Shown here: positions 1 to 8,393 of the stretch, one piece after another | Position numbering within the stretch: position 1 is the first letter of the stretch | How the letters are laid out: every line of letters starts with the position of its first letter | From: Ewingella sp963519305 | GTDB taxonomy: Bacteria; Pseudomonadota; Gammaproteobacteria; Enterobacterales; Enterobacteriaceae | Length of the DNA stretch: 64,000 nucleotides | Reading direction: 5' to 3' | Assembly (NCBI GenBank): GCA_963519305.1 | Contig: CAUQMS010000013.1 | Coordinates: forward strand, 72,906-136,905 | Program-made: the position numbers and the translations under genes | The notes under the pieces: model-generated | Database searches by the model: none | Told to the model about the DNA's origin: nothing | Seen by the model: the letters and a program-made list of their open reading frames with translations, nothing else

Positions 1-1037
1 ACAAAGCTATCGAGATGGGCTGGCGTCCGGATATGTCCCACGTCCACCCTACCGGCAAGCGTGTGGCTATTATTGGCGCAGGCCCGGCAGGTCTGGCTTG
101 TGCTGACGTACTGACCCGTAACGGCGTCAAAGCGGTGGTTTACGATCGTCACCCTGAGATCGGCGGTCTGCTGACTTTCGGGATCCCGGCCTTTAAGCTG
201 GAAAAATCAGTGATGACCAAACGTCGCGAGATCTTCAGCGAGATGGGGATCGAATTCCAGCTCAACACCGAAGTCGGTAAAGACATCGCCATCGACGCAC
301 TGCTGGCGGAATACGACGCTGTATTCCTCGGCGTAGGGACTTATCAGTCTATGCGCGGCGGTCTGGAGAATGAAGATTCACCAGGCGTTTACGATGCGCT
401 GCCGTTCCTGATTGCCAATACCAAACAGCTGATGGGCTACGAAGACAGCCCGGAAGAGCCGTACACCACGATGGAGAAGAAACGCGTTGTGGTCCTTGGT
501 GGTGGTGATACTGCGATGGACTGCGTGCGTACCTCAATTCGTCAGGGCGCGACACATGTTACCTGTGCCTATCGCCGTGATGAAGAGAACATGCCGGGTT
601 CACGCCGTGAAGTGAAGAATGCCCGCGAGGAGGGCGTTGATTTCAAATTTAACCTGCAACCACTGAGCATTGAGCTGAACAGTTCTGGCCGCGTCAGCGG
701 TGTGAGAATGGCACGTACCGAACTGGGCGCGCCGGATGCACAGGGCCGTCGCCGTGCTGAAATCGTTGCCGGTTCCGAGCACGTGATGGAAGCCGATGCT
801 GTCGTGATGGCATTTGGTTTCCGCCCGCACAAAATGGAGTGGCTGGCCGCTCACGATGTGGAGCTCGACACCCAGGGCCGCATTCTGGCACCGGAAGGCA
901 GCGATAATGCTTTCCAGACCAGCAACCCGAAAATCTTCGCCGGTGGCGATGCAGTTCGCGGTTCAGATTTGGTGGTTACCGCCATCGCTGAAGGCCGTAA
1001 AGCCGCAGAGGGTATCATGGGCTATCTCGAAGTCTGA
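1..1037 (+). CDS. gltD: Glutamate synthase small (beta) subunit, 3' part
   Basis: This is the C-terminal part of the GltD flavoprotein; the reading frame is open from base 3 and the 5' end lies outside the window. GltD passes electrons from NADPH through FAD to the GltB subunit for glutamate synthesis from glutamine and 2-oxoglutarate. Visible are the FAD-binding glycine motif (GAGPAG, near the start of the visible part), a second nucleotide-binding motif (GGGDTAMD) and the C-terminal GGD segment typical of this oxidoreductase family. About 345 of the roughly 470 residues are present. An apparent ATG at 15 is internal, not the start. A strong terminator follows the stop codon. Confidence 0.95.
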   Translation, partial: KAIEMGWRPDMSHVHPTGKRVAIIGAGPAGLACADVLTRNGVKAVVYDRHPEIGGLLTFGIPAFKLEKSVMTKRREIFSEMGIEFQLNTEVGKDIAIDALLAEYDAVFLGVGTYQSMRGGLENEDSPGVYDALPFLIANTKQLMGYEDSPEEPYTTMEKKRVVVLGGGDTAMDCVRTSIRQGATHVTCAYRRDEENMPGSRREVKNAREEGVDFKFNLQPLSIELNSSGRVSGVRMARTELGAPDAQGRRRAEIVAGSEHVMEADAVVMAFGFRPHKMEWLAAHDVELDTQGRILAPEGSDNAFQTSNPKIFAGGDAVRGSDLVVTAIAEGRKAAEGIMGYLEV

Positions 1038-1055
1038 TGAAGCCCTGCTTTGAGG

Positions 1056-1079
1056 AAGGCCGCGCAAGCGGCCTTTTTT
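1056..1079 (+). terminator. Intrinsic terminator of gltD
   Basis: An 8-bp GC-rich stem (1056-1063 with 1068-1075) has a GCAA tetraloop and runs into a T tract, 18 bp after the gltD stop. It is placed to end the glt transcript before the oppositely oriented sspB. Confidence 0.9.
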
Positions 1080-1116
1080 ATTGTCAGAGAATCTCAGCGC
1101 CCCTTCTTTTCGGGCA

Positions 1117-1145
1117 ATAAAAAAACCCCGCATCAAGATGCGGGG
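1117..1145 (-). terminator. Intrinsic terminator of sspAB
   Basis: The 8-bp stem ccccgcat/atgcgggg (1126-1133 with 1138-1145) has a 4-nt loop. On the minus strand it is followed by a run of T (the A tract at 1119-1125). It lies 28 bp beyond the sspB stop codon and faces the gltD terminator. Confidence 0.9.
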
Positions 1146-1173
1146 TTTATGTCGTTTCAGCTGTGTAAAAAGC

Positions 1174-1677
1174 TTATTTCACAACACGCAACGATGGGCG
1201 TCCACCGCGTGGCGGCGTTGGCGGTTCATCATCCGGGCTTTCATCAGCAACGTCGGGCAGGTCACCATCAATGACCGACATCATCGGTGCAGAGACTGGA
1301 TCTTTGTTATCGTCGTCGTTGTGGCCTTCAAATGCCCCTTCTGACTCATAAGCCGCTTCAGGCTCGAACATCGTTCCGGCGCCATTCTCACGGGCATAAA
1401 TGGCCAGTACCGCAGCGATAGGCACGAACACGTTACGCGGAACACCCCCAAAACGGGCGTTAAAGCGAACGTCATCGTTACCGAGTTCAAGATTACCCAC
1501 AGCGCGAGGCGCAACGTTCAGGACAATCTGTCCATCACGGGCAAACTCCATGGGTACCATCACGCCGGGCATTGTCACGTCAACCACCAAGTGCGGCGTC
1601 AGTTGGTTGTCGAGCAACCATTCATAGAACGCGCGCAACAGGTACGGACGGCGCGGAGACATGTCGGTCATCTCCAT
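1174..1677 (-). CDS. sspB: ClpXP protease specificity-enhancing factor SspB
   Basis: SspB is a cytoplasmic adaptor that delivers ssrA-tagged proteins and phosphorylated-sensor targets to ClpXP. The 167-residue product has the conserved N-terminal substrate-binding domain (PRRPYLLRAFYEWLLDN), then an acidic flexible linker from about residue 115. It ends in RGGRPSLRVVK, the known ClpX-binding tail. The chosen start puts PRRPY at the same distance from the N terminus as in E. coli. Only 3 bp separate it from the sspA stop, so the two are co-transcribed. Confidence 0.96.
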   Translation of the reverse strand: MEMTDMSPRRPYLLRAFYEWLLDNQLTPHLVVDVTMPGVMVPMEFARDGQIVLNVAPRAVGNLELGNDDVRFNARFGGVPRNVFVPIAAVLAIYARENGAGTMFEPEAAYESEGAFEGHNDDDNKDPVSAPMMSVIDGDLPDVADESPDDEPPTPPRGGRPSLRVVK

Positions 1678-1680
1678 GCC

Positions 1681-2322
1681 TTAGCCCCGGGTATGCAAAC
1701 GCATTTCGCGCTCGGATTCAGTCATGGAAGCCAGGAAAGAATCACGTTCGAACACACGGGTCATGTAGCCTTTCAGCTCTTTAGAACCGGTACCCGACAG
1801 CTCAATGCCCAGTTCCGGCAAACGCCATAACAGCGGTGCCAGATAGCAGTCAACCAGACTGAACTCTTCGCTTTTGAAGTAAGGCATGTAGGAGAAGATT
1901 GGCGCAATCGCCAGCAGCTCTTCACGCAGTTGCTTACGTGCAGCATCCGCTTCCTGTGCAGTACCCTGCTCGACCAGACGCAGCAGTGAGTACCAGTCGT
2001 TTTCGATGCGATGCATCATCAGACGACTTTCACCACGGGCAACCGGGTAAACTGGCATTAATGGAGGGTGTGGGAATCGCTCATCAAGATATTCCATGAT
2101 GATGCGTGATTCAAACAACGTCAGCTCGCGATCGACCAGCGTTGGAACGGTGCGATAGGGGTTGAGGTCAATAAGATCCTGCGGCAGGTGATCCATATCA
2201 ACCTGCTCAATCTCGACACTGACACCTTTTTCGGCCAGTACGATACGTACCTGATGGCTAAAAATGTCGGTCGGGCCGGAAAACAGCGTCATTACCGAAC
2301 GTTTGTTGGCAGCGACAGCCAT
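1681..2322 (-). CDS. sspA: Stringent starvation protein A
   Basis: SspA is a glutathione-S-transferase-fold protein that binds RNA polymerase and supports acid tolerance and stationary-phase gene expression. It lacks GST activity in studied relatives. The N-terminal thioredoxin-like half (MAVAANKRSVMTLFSGP...) and the C-terminal helical half (EFSLVDCYLAPLLWRLP) are both clear. The start at 2322 (213 aa) matches the family N terminus and has a GGAGG ribosome site 7 bp upstream. A 14-codon upstream extension is open but has no support. First gene of sspA-sspB. Confidence 0.96.
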   Translation of the reverse strand: MAVAANKRSVMTLFSGPTDIFSHQVRIVLAEKGVSVEIEQVDMDHLPQDLIDLNPYRTVPTLVDRELTLFESRIIMEYLDERFPHPPLMPVYPVARGESRLMMHRIENDWYSLLRLVEQGTAQEADAARKQLREELLAIAPIFSYMPYFKSEEFSLVDCYLAPLLWRLPELGIELSGTGSKELKGYMTRVFERDSFLASMTESEREMRLHTRG

Positions 2323-2597
2323 GAAAACCTCCAAGTTATCTAGAAAATACTGCGAATAGCCCACTGACAGGCTGCTATCCTGAATGATCTTGACCGCAGG
2401 CCAGCAACTCGCAGCTAAACCTTAGGTCTTAAAAACCGGCCTCGGAGGTAAACTGATAACTGCTGCATGGCGAACAGGCGCAAAAGTGGATGATAGTTTA
2501 CCAGATTTTGCTTGTTTTGTGGGGGCTGTGCGGCGAATTCGTATTGAATTGTCTGATATACCAAAGATTTTAGTAGCAGCGACGTGATTTTCAGGCA
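2323..2597. promoter_or_regulatory. sspA upstream region with candidate promoter
   Basis: No gene is visible between sspA and the rpsI terminator. On the minus strand the sequence TGGTAAACT (2495-2503) is a good extended -10 element, which would start the sspA transcript with a leader of about 165 nt. No strong -35 hexamer sits at 17 bp, so the element would depend on the extended -10. The separate placement after a terminator means sspA probably has its own promoter. Confidence 0.4.
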
Positions 2598-2629
2598 TAA
2601 AAAAACCCGGTGAAGCACCGGGTTTTTTG
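2598..2629 (-). terminator. Intrinsic terminator after rpsI
   Basis: The 7-bp stem cccggtg/caccggg (2606-2612 with 2616-2622) has a 3-nt loop and is flanked by A and T tracts on both sides. It lies about 30 bp past the rpsI stop and ends the rplM-rpsI transcript. It could work in both directions. Confidence 0.9.
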
Positions 2630-2659
2630 CGTAAATTCCACTGCCGAAGCAGTAAAAAA

Positions 2660-3052
2660 TTAACGCTTGGAGAACTGCGGACGGCGACGTGCTTTACGCA
2701 GACCGACTTTCTTACGTTCAACCTGACGGGCGTCACGAGTGACGAAGCCAGCTTTACGCAATTCTGCACGCAGAGTCTCGTCGTACTCCATCAGTGCACG
2801 GGTGATACCGTGACGGATAGCACCAGCTTGACCAGAGATACCACCACCTTTAACGGTGATGTACAGGTCAAATTTACCAACCATGTCAGTCAGTTCCAGC
2901 GGTTGACGAACTACCATGCGGGCAGTTTCGCGACCGAAGTACTGTTCCAGGCTGCGCTGGTTAATTACGATGTTACCACTGCCCGGCTTGATGAAAACGC
3001 GAGCGGCGGAGCTTTTGCGGCGACCAGTGCCGTAGTATTGATTTTCAGCCAT
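2660..3052 (-). CDS. rpsI: 30S ribosomal protein S9
   Basis: S9 is a small-subunit protein whose C-terminal tail reaches toward the P-site tRNA. The 130-residue sequence begins MAENQYYGTGRRKSSAARVF and ends in the basic tail PQFSKR, with the terminal lysine-arginine used for tRNA contact. Length is exactly as in E. coli. It follows rplM with a 15-bp gap and shares its promoter. Confidence 0.98.
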   Translation of the reverse strand: MAENQYYGTGRRKSSAARVFIKPGSGNIVINQRSLEQYFGRETARMVVRQPLELTDMVGKFDLYITVKGGGISGQAGAIRHGITRALMEYDETLRAELRKAGFVTRDARQVERKKVGLRKARRRPQFSKR

Positions 3053-3067
3053 TGCCTATAATCCCGA

Positions 3068-3496
3068 TTAAATGTCAAGAACTTGCGGTTGCTGTGCCGC
3101 ATGAGTGTGCTCGTTACCCGCGTAAACTTTCAGTTTACGGTACATTGCACGACCCAGCGGGCCCTTCGGCAGCATGCCTTTAACCGCGAGCTCGATGACA
3201 CGCTCTGGACGGCGAGCAATCATCTCTTCAAAGGTCGCTTGTTTGATACCACCGATGTGGCCGGTGTGATGGTAATAAATCTTGTCATTACGCTTGTTGC
3301 CAGTAACAGCAACTTTTTCTGCGTTCAGAACGATGATGTAATCACCAGTATCAACGTGCGGAGTGTATTCCGCTTTATGCTTGCCACGCAGACGGCTGGC
3401 CAGTTCAGTGGCCAGGCGACCTAAGGTCTTGCCCGTTGCGTCAACTACGAACCAGTCACGTTGTACGGTTTCCGGCTTAGCTGTAAAAGTTTTCAT
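3068..3496 (-). CDS. rplM: 50S ribosomal protein L13
   Basis: L13 is an early-assembly protein of the large subunit and, in E. coli, represses its own operon by binding the mRNA leader. The 142-residue product starts MKTFTAKPETVQRDWFVV. A five-codon upstream extension is open, but the chosen ATG matches the universal N terminus. Motifs GKTLGRLA, KAEYTPHVDTGD and KGMLPKGPLGR are intact. First gene of rplM-rpsI, with a long leader upstream. Confidence 0.98.
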   Translation of the reverse strand: MKTFTAKPETVQRDWFVVDATGKTLGRLATELASRLRGKHKAEYTPHVDTGDYIIVLNAEKVAVTGNKRNDKIYYHHTGHIGGIKQATFEEMIARRPERVIELAVKGMLPKGPLGRAMYRKLKVYAGNEHTHAAQQPQVLDI

Positions 3497-3824
3497 TAAA
3501 AGCTTACCCAATTAAAGTTACACGTTGGCGAACACCCTAACGCCTATATGTTTTTATAAAACCAGAAAAGACCGGATTTATAAAATAAGTATTGGAGGTT
3601 CACACGACCATCAGTCCAGCAAACCTACCCCTTCGAATAGCCATTGCCGGCACTATGAAGTTTCGGGAAAAAAACTTCGTTGTAACGTGGGGTCGCAGGA
3701 TTATAGAGAAGTCACCCGCAAAGATCGAACCCTTTTTTGACTAAAGTGCAGATTTCGCTTCATTCCGTTTAGTCTTTCGGCGGTAAGGCACCCGCGCCGT
3801 TTTTGCCACAGCACAATTTGCAGG
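3497..3824 (-). promoter_or_regulatory. rplM promoter and long mRNA leader
   Basis: On the minus strand there is a consensus -10 TATAAT (3700-3705) with a weak -35 TTCGAT (3724-3729) at 18 bp and a GC-rich stretch just after the -10, as expected for a stringently controlled ribosomal promoter. This predicts a leader of roughly 195 nt before rplM. E. coli L13 autoregulates through its leader, so the long leader may have the same role here. No gene is seen in the region. Confidence 0.65.
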
Positions 3825-4946
3825 TCAAGGCAGATGTGGCAACCTGAGATACTCCTCGCTTTGCATCTCCTGCAACCGCGACAGACAGCGCTGATATTCA
3901 AACTTTAGCCGTTCACCCTGATAGATTTCGTACATCGGGGTTTCAGCTGAAATCACCAGTTTTACGTGGCGTTCATAAAACTCATCCACCAGCGCCAGAA
4001 AGCGACGGGCGGCATTTTCATCTTTCAGTCCCATCACCGGCACGTTATGCAACAGAACGCTGTGATAAATCTTCGACAACGCAATGTAGTCCAGTTGGCT
4101 GCGCGCTTCTTCACACAAAGTATGAAATTCCACGGCCAGCACGCCGTCACCAGAGGCAATCGCCTGCAAGGGACGGTGATTGACCTGCAACAACGGGGTC
4201 GGTTCGCCCTTCTCTCCTGCCAGCTTGCCGAACATATGCTGCATGGCGACAGCCGTTTCGGCATGTAAAGGTGACAGCCATAGATTGGCCTGAGTCAACG
4301 TACGCAGGCGGTAATCAATACCCGCATCGACATTCATCACGTCGCAATACGCTTTAATCAGATCGATAGCAGGCAGGAAACGCGCACGCTGAAGCCCGTT
4401 GCGATACAGATTGTCTGGCGGAATATTGGAGGTCGCAATCAGCGTGATACCTCGCGCAAACAGCGCCTGCAACAACGTTGCCAGCAACATGGCATCGGTG
4501 ATATCGGAAACAAAGAACTCATCAAAACAGAGTACATCGGTTTCGGCCTTGAAGTTGTCAGCGATGATTTCCAGCGGATTTTCCTGCCCCTGTAATTCCG
4601 TCAGCTGCTGATGTACCCGCAGCATGAAACGATGGAAATGCAGCCTCAGTTTCCTGTCTCCGGGCAGTGTCTCGAAAAAAAGATCCATCAGCCAGGTCTT
4701 ACCCCGCCCGACACCGCCCCACATATATAAGCCCTGAGCAGGCCGCAGGGTCGGTTTCGCGCTGCTTTTACCAAACAGCCGTCCCAGCAGCCCGGAAGGG
4801 GCCGTTGTTTTCGCAGCGGGCGGGTGATTCAGCGCATGATAAATCCCCTCCAGACGGGTCACGGCCTGCAGCTGAATGTCATCCGCCTGGAACTCTCCGG
4901 CAGCTAATGCGCTCTTATATAAGGTCAGTGGTGTCGTGGGTTGCAT
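3825..4946 (-). CDS. zapE: Cell division ATPase ZapE (AFG1 family)
   Basis: ZapE is a cytoplasmic AFG1-family ATPase that binds FtsZ and acts late in division, mostly under stress or low oxygen. The Walker A motif GGVGRGKTW is followed by LHFHRFM, the Walker B segment CFDEFFVSD and sensor residues around ATSNIPP. Start at 4946 (373 aa) matches the E. coli protein (375 aa); the open extension to 5015 adds 23 residues with no family match. It is transcribed away from zapG, so the two division genes are divergent. Confidence 0.95.
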   Translation of the reverse strand: MQPTTPLTLYKSALAAGEFQADDIQLQAVTRLEGIYHALNHPPAAKTTAPSGLLGRLFGKSSAKPTLRPAQGLYMWGGVGRGKTWLMDLFFETLPGDRKLRLHFHRFMLRVHQQLTELQGQENPLEIIADNFKAETDVLCFDEFFVSDITDAMLLATLLQALFARGITLIATSNIPPDNLYRNGLQRARFLPAIDLIKAYCDVMNVDAGIDYRLRTLTQANLWLSPLHAETAVAMQHMFGKLAGEKGEPTPLLQVNHRPLQAIASGDGVLAVEFHTLCEEARSQLDYIALSKIYHSVLLHNVPVMGLKDENAARRFLALVDEFYERHVKLVISAETPMYEIYQGERLKFEYQRCLSRLQEMQSEEYLRLPHLP

Positions 4947-5205
4947 ATTGATCAACGTCCCTGAGAAAATATTTTTCAGTATTTCACGGCGGTTACCCGC
5001 AGATTTAGCACCCATTCGCCGCTTTTACCGCCCGTCTGCTCGTGAAAAAATCGCTTTGCGACAGTGAATGTCAGCTCAGGATTCCACTCGGACGAGGTAA
5101 ACGGTTATAGTGGACTGATACAGGTGGAAAACGTAGGTAGAATTTACGTCAAAACCATTGCATGAAAAAGCCCTGCGGAAAAACGAAGTCAAAATAGGAG
5201 TCATT

Positions 5206-5607
5206 ATGACCTGGGAGTATGCGCTCATTGGATTAGTGGTCGGTATCGCGGTTGGTGCGGTGGCGATGCGCTTTGGCAATCGTAAATTACGCGATCAGCA
5301 AGTGATGCAAAACGAGCTGGACAGAAGCAAAGCGGAACTGGACGAATATCGTCAGGAGCTGACGGGGCACTTTGCCCGCAGCGCAGAGTTGCTGGACAAC
5401 ATGGCTACCGACTATCGCCAGCTGTATCAGCACATGGCGAAAAGCTCCAACAACCTGCTGCCCGATATGCCGGCACAGGATAACCCGTTCAACTACCGTT
5501 TGACGGGCTCTGAAGCTGACAACGATCAGGCACCGGTAGAAATGCCGCGCGACTATTCCGATGGCGCCTCAGGCCTGCTGCGTGGTCAACGCACGGGTCG
5601 TAAATAA
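5206..5607 (+). CDS. zapG: Z-ring associated protein ZapG (YhcB)
   Basis: This 133-residue inner-membrane protein links division, cell shape and envelope synthesis in E. coli. It has one N-terminal membrane helix (MTWEYALIGLVVGIAVG) followed by a long coiled coil (about residues 25-80, with LDEYRQEL and HFARSAELLD) and a flexible C terminus containing the conserved QAPVEMPRDYS. Start at 5206 has an AGGAG site 4-8 bp upstream and matches the family; the longer open frame from 5158 is not supported. Confidence 0.95.
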   Translation: MTWEYALIGLVVGIAVGAVAMRFGNRKLRDQQVMQNELDRSKAELDEYRQELTGHFARSAELLDNMATDYRQLYQHMAKSSNNLLPDMPAQDNPFNYRLTGSEADNDQAPVEMPRDYSDGASGLLRGQRTGRK

Positions 5608-5620
5608 ACGATGGGAATTG

Positions 5621-5646
5621 CCCGTGACGATCTTCATCGTCACGGG
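5621..5646 (+). other. Perfect 11-bp stem-loop after zapG
   Basis: cccgtgacgat pairs perfectly with atcgtcacggg around a CTTC tetraloop, 14 bp after the zapG stop. No T tract follows, so it is not a classic intrinsic terminator. It may protect the zapG 3' end or help Rho-dependent ending before degQ. Confidence 0.6.
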
Positions 5647-5760
5647 TCAGCTCAAGACGTACGGGTTCACCGGCGTCGCTCCTCCAAGACTGACTCTTCC
5701 TAACAACCCAACGCAGACTATCGTTCATAGTCCATAACAGACAGCGAGAGTGTTATCCTG

Positions 5761-7128
5761 ATGAAGAAAAAGTCTTTTTTGCTCAGCGTATTAGCTATAA
5801 GTCTCGGCTTAACCTTCGCTTCTGTTCCTGCGGCGAATGCCGGTATTCCGATTGCCGTTGACGGCCAGCAGTTACCGAGCCTGGCACCAATGCTGGAGAA
5901 AGTCCTACCCGCCGTCGTGAGCGTACAGGTTACCGGCACGCAGCCACCTAGCAGTGACGTGCCGCCTGAATTCAAATTCTTCTTCGGCCCGCAGTCCCCT
6001 TCTGAAGATCAGGGCGGTCAGGCCTTTGAAGGGCTGGGTTCCGGCGTGATCATCGATGCCGCCAAAGGCTATGTGCTGACCAACAATCACGTGGTCAATA
6101 ATGCCGATAAAATTACCGTGCAAATCAACGATGGCCGCGAGTACTCTGCCAAATTGATCGGCAAGGATGACCAGTCTGATATCGCCCTCATTCAAATTAT
6201 CGATGGTAAAAACCTGACGCAAATTGCTATGGCCGACTCAGACACCCTGCGGGTGGGTGATTTTGCCGTCGCAGTGGGAAACCCGTTCGGCCTCGGCCAG
6301 ACCGCCACCTCAGGCATTATTTCGGCCCTCGGACGCAGCGGTCTTAACCTCGAAGGGCTGGAAAACTTTATCCAGACCGATGCGTCGATTAACCGGGGTA
6401 ACTCCGGCGGCGCACTGCTGAACCTGAAAGGTGAACTGATTGGCATCAATACGGCCATTCTCTCATCGCAGGGCGGCAGCATCGGCATTGGCTTTGCCAT
6501 TCCAGTGAATATGGCGAGAAACCTGAGCGAACAGTTGATCAAATATGGTGAAATTAAGCGGGGTCTGCTGGGGATCCGCGGTACAGAAATGACGCCTGAA
6601 CTGGCCAAAGCCTTCAAGCTCGACAGTCAGCGCGGGGCGTTCGTAAACGAAGTTCTGCCTGATTCGGCCGCCTCGAAAGCGGGCATTAAATCAGGTGATA
6701 TTCTGGTGACGCTGCAAGGTAAACCGTTGAGCAGCTTTGCTGAATTACGTGCCAAAGTGGGTACCGCAGGTCCGGGCGTGACGATGCAGATTGGCCTGTT
6801 ACGCGAAGGCAAACCGATGACCGTGAATGTCACGCTGGATAAAAGTCCGACGGTAGAAACCAGCATCGACAAGCTTAACCCGGCGTTGCAGGGCGTTACC
6901 CTGAGCGATCTCGACCCGAAAACAGCGAAGGGGATCCACGTCGATGACGTGAAAAAAGACTCCCCTGCCGATCAAATTGGCTTGCAGAAAGATGACGTGA
7001 TCGTCGGCGTTAACCGTGTGAGTGTCGATAATCTGGCGGCGTTCAGGAAGATCCTGGAAACCAAACCTGACCTGATCGCCCTGAGCGTTCAGCGTAAAGG
7101 CCAAAATATCTATTTGTTAATGCCTTAA
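5761..7128 (+). CDS. degQ: Periplasmic serine endoprotease DegQ
   Basis: DegQ is an HtrA-family protease and chaperone for misfolded envelope proteins. A signal peptide ends near residue 27 (SVPAANA). The trypsin-like domain carries the triad His110 (TNNHVV), Asp140 (QSDIAL) and Ser215 (RGNSGGALL). Two PDZ domains follow, about residues 265-355 and 370-455. The 455-residue length and the short loop near residues 60-90 favour DegQ over DegP, whose regulatory loop is longer. It is followed by degS, the usual tandem order. Confidence 0.95.
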   Translation: MKKKSFLLSVLAISLGLTFASVPAANAGIPIAVDGQQLPSLAPMLEKVLPAVVSVQVTGTQPPSSDVPPEFKFFFGPQSPSEDQGGQAFEGLGSGVIIDAAKGYVLTNNHVVNNADKITVQINDGREYSAKLIGKDDQSDIALIQIIDGKNLTQIAMADSDTLRVGDFAVAVGNPFGLGQTATSGIISALGRSGLNLEGLENFIQTDASINRGNSGGALLNLKGELIGINTAILSSQGGSIGIGFAIPVNMARNLSEQLIKYGEIKRGLLGIRGTEMTPELAKAFKLDSQRGAFVNEVLPDSAASKAGIKSGDILVTLQGKPLSSFAELRAKVGTAGPGVTMQIGLLREGKPMTVNVTLDKSPTVETSIDKLNPALQGVTLSDLDPKTAKGIHVDDVKKDSPADQIGLQKDDVIVGVNRVSVDNLAAFRKILETKPDLIALSVQRKGQNIYLLMP

Positions 7129-7235
7129 AACCGCCGCTAATACCGTAAACCTCTGAAAATCGGACGTAGCCCGTGCTGCGTCCGATCAACTCATGCTATC
7201 CTTCTGGAATATTCCACCCACCATTCCAGACACTT

Positions 7236-8303
7236 ATGCTTGTTAAGTTATTGCGATCTGCCGTTATTGGATTGATTGTTGCCGGTATTTTACTGGCCGC
7301 AGTCCCCATGTTGCGCAAAAATATTGCCCAGCCATTGTTCGATCACAACTTCAGCGAAAACAATGAACAGCCTGTCAGCTTTAACGAAGGCGTACGTCAT
7401 GCTGCCCCCGCCGTAGTGAATGTCTATAACCGTAATATGGGCACCAACTCGCAAAGTGAGTTACAGATCCGCACGCTGGGTTCGGGCGTGATCATGAACG
7501 ATAAGGGCTACATTCTCACCAACAAACATGTGATCAATAACGCCGATCAGGTCATTGTTGCGTTGCAGGACGGGCGGGTATCTGAAGCCTTATTAGTCGG
7601 TTCAGACAGCCTGACCGATCTGGCCGTGCTGAAAATCGATGCCGGTAACCTGCCGGTCATTCCGATTAACACCAAACGCGTTCCCCGTGTCGGCGACCTC
7701 GTGATGGCAATCGGTAACCCTTATAACCTTGGGCAGACGGTAACTCAGGGCATCATCAGCGCCACGGGTCGTATCGGCCTGAGCCCTTCTGGTCGTCAGA
7801 ACTTCCTGCAAACCGATGCCTCGATTAATCAGGGCAACTCGGGAGGCGCATTGGTTAACAGCCTTGGCGAACTGGTGGGAATCAATACGCTCTCCTTTGA
7901 CCAAAGTAACGATGGCGCTACGCCTGAAGGCATAGGATTCGCCATACCGACCGCACTTGCCATGAAAGTGATGGGGAAACTGATCCGTGATGGTCGGGTT
8001 ATTCGCGGTTATATCGGTATTGGTGGACGTGAGGTATCACCGTTGCATGGCCCGGCCACTGGTCTGGACAGGATGCAGGGGATCATTGTTAACGAAGTGA
8101 CCCCGAACGGACCGGCTGCCAATGCCGGTATGGTCGTCACCGATGTGATTGTCAGCGTGAATGGCAAACCGGCGATATCAGCCATCGAGACGATGGATCA
8201 GGTCGCTGAAATCCGCCCTGGTACAGTCATTCCGGTTGAAATTATGCGTAACGGCAAGAAACTTACGCTGCAGGTCACCATTCAGGAATACCCGTCACAC
8301 TGA
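7236..8303 (+). CDS. degS: Inner-membrane site-1 protease DegS
   Basis: DegS senses unassembled outer-membrane porins through its PDZ domain and cuts anti-sigma factor RseA, starting the sigma-E envelope stress cascade. One N-terminal membrane anchor (VKLLRSAVIGLIVAGILL) is followed by the protease domain with His98, Asp128 and Ser202 (QGNSGGAL) and a single PDZ domain. The start at 7236 gives 355 residues, the E. coli length; the 21-codon extension from 7173 has no match. It lies 107 bp after degQ. Confidence 0.96.
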   Translation: MLVKLLRSAVIGLIVAGILLAAVPMLRKNIAQPLFDHNFSENNEQPVSFNEGVRHAAPAVVNVYNRNMGTNSQSELQIRTLGSGVIMNDKGYILTNKHVINNADQVIVALQDGRVSEALLVGSDSLTDLAVLKIDAGNLPVIPINTKRVPRVGDLVMAIGNPYNLGQTVTQGIISATGRIGLSPSGRQNFLQTDASINQGNSGGALVNSLGELVGINTLSFDQSNDGATPEGIGFAIPTALAMKVMGKLIRDGRVIRGYIGIGGREVSPLHGPATGLDRMQGIIVNEVTPNGPAANAGMVVTDVIVSVNGKPAISAIETMDQVAEIRPGTVIPVEIMRNGKKLTLQVTIQEYPSH

Positions 8304-8328
8304 TTAAATGCAGGTGCTCGAAACGTTA

Positions 8329-8366
8329 AAAAGCCGGATGGGTCTCCCCTTCCGGCTTTTCTTTAT
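8329..8366. terminator. Bidirectional terminator between degS and murA
   Basis: A 10-bp stem (8329-8338 with 8351-8360) has a 12-nt loop. A T tract follows on the plus strand and the A tract at 8327-8332 gives one on the minus strand. It sits between convergent degS and murA and can end both. Confidence 0.85.
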
Positions 8367-8393
8367 CCCACAGACGGCAGAATTAAAAGACGA

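Noticed and set aside
2422..2769. 115-codon minus-strand frame across the rpsI end and sspA upstream region
   Set aside because: Runs through rpsI in another frame and through its terminator.
3525..3740. 71-codon plus-strand frame in the rplM leader region
   Set aside because: Overlaps the rplM promoter and leader, low-complexity composition, no ribosome site.
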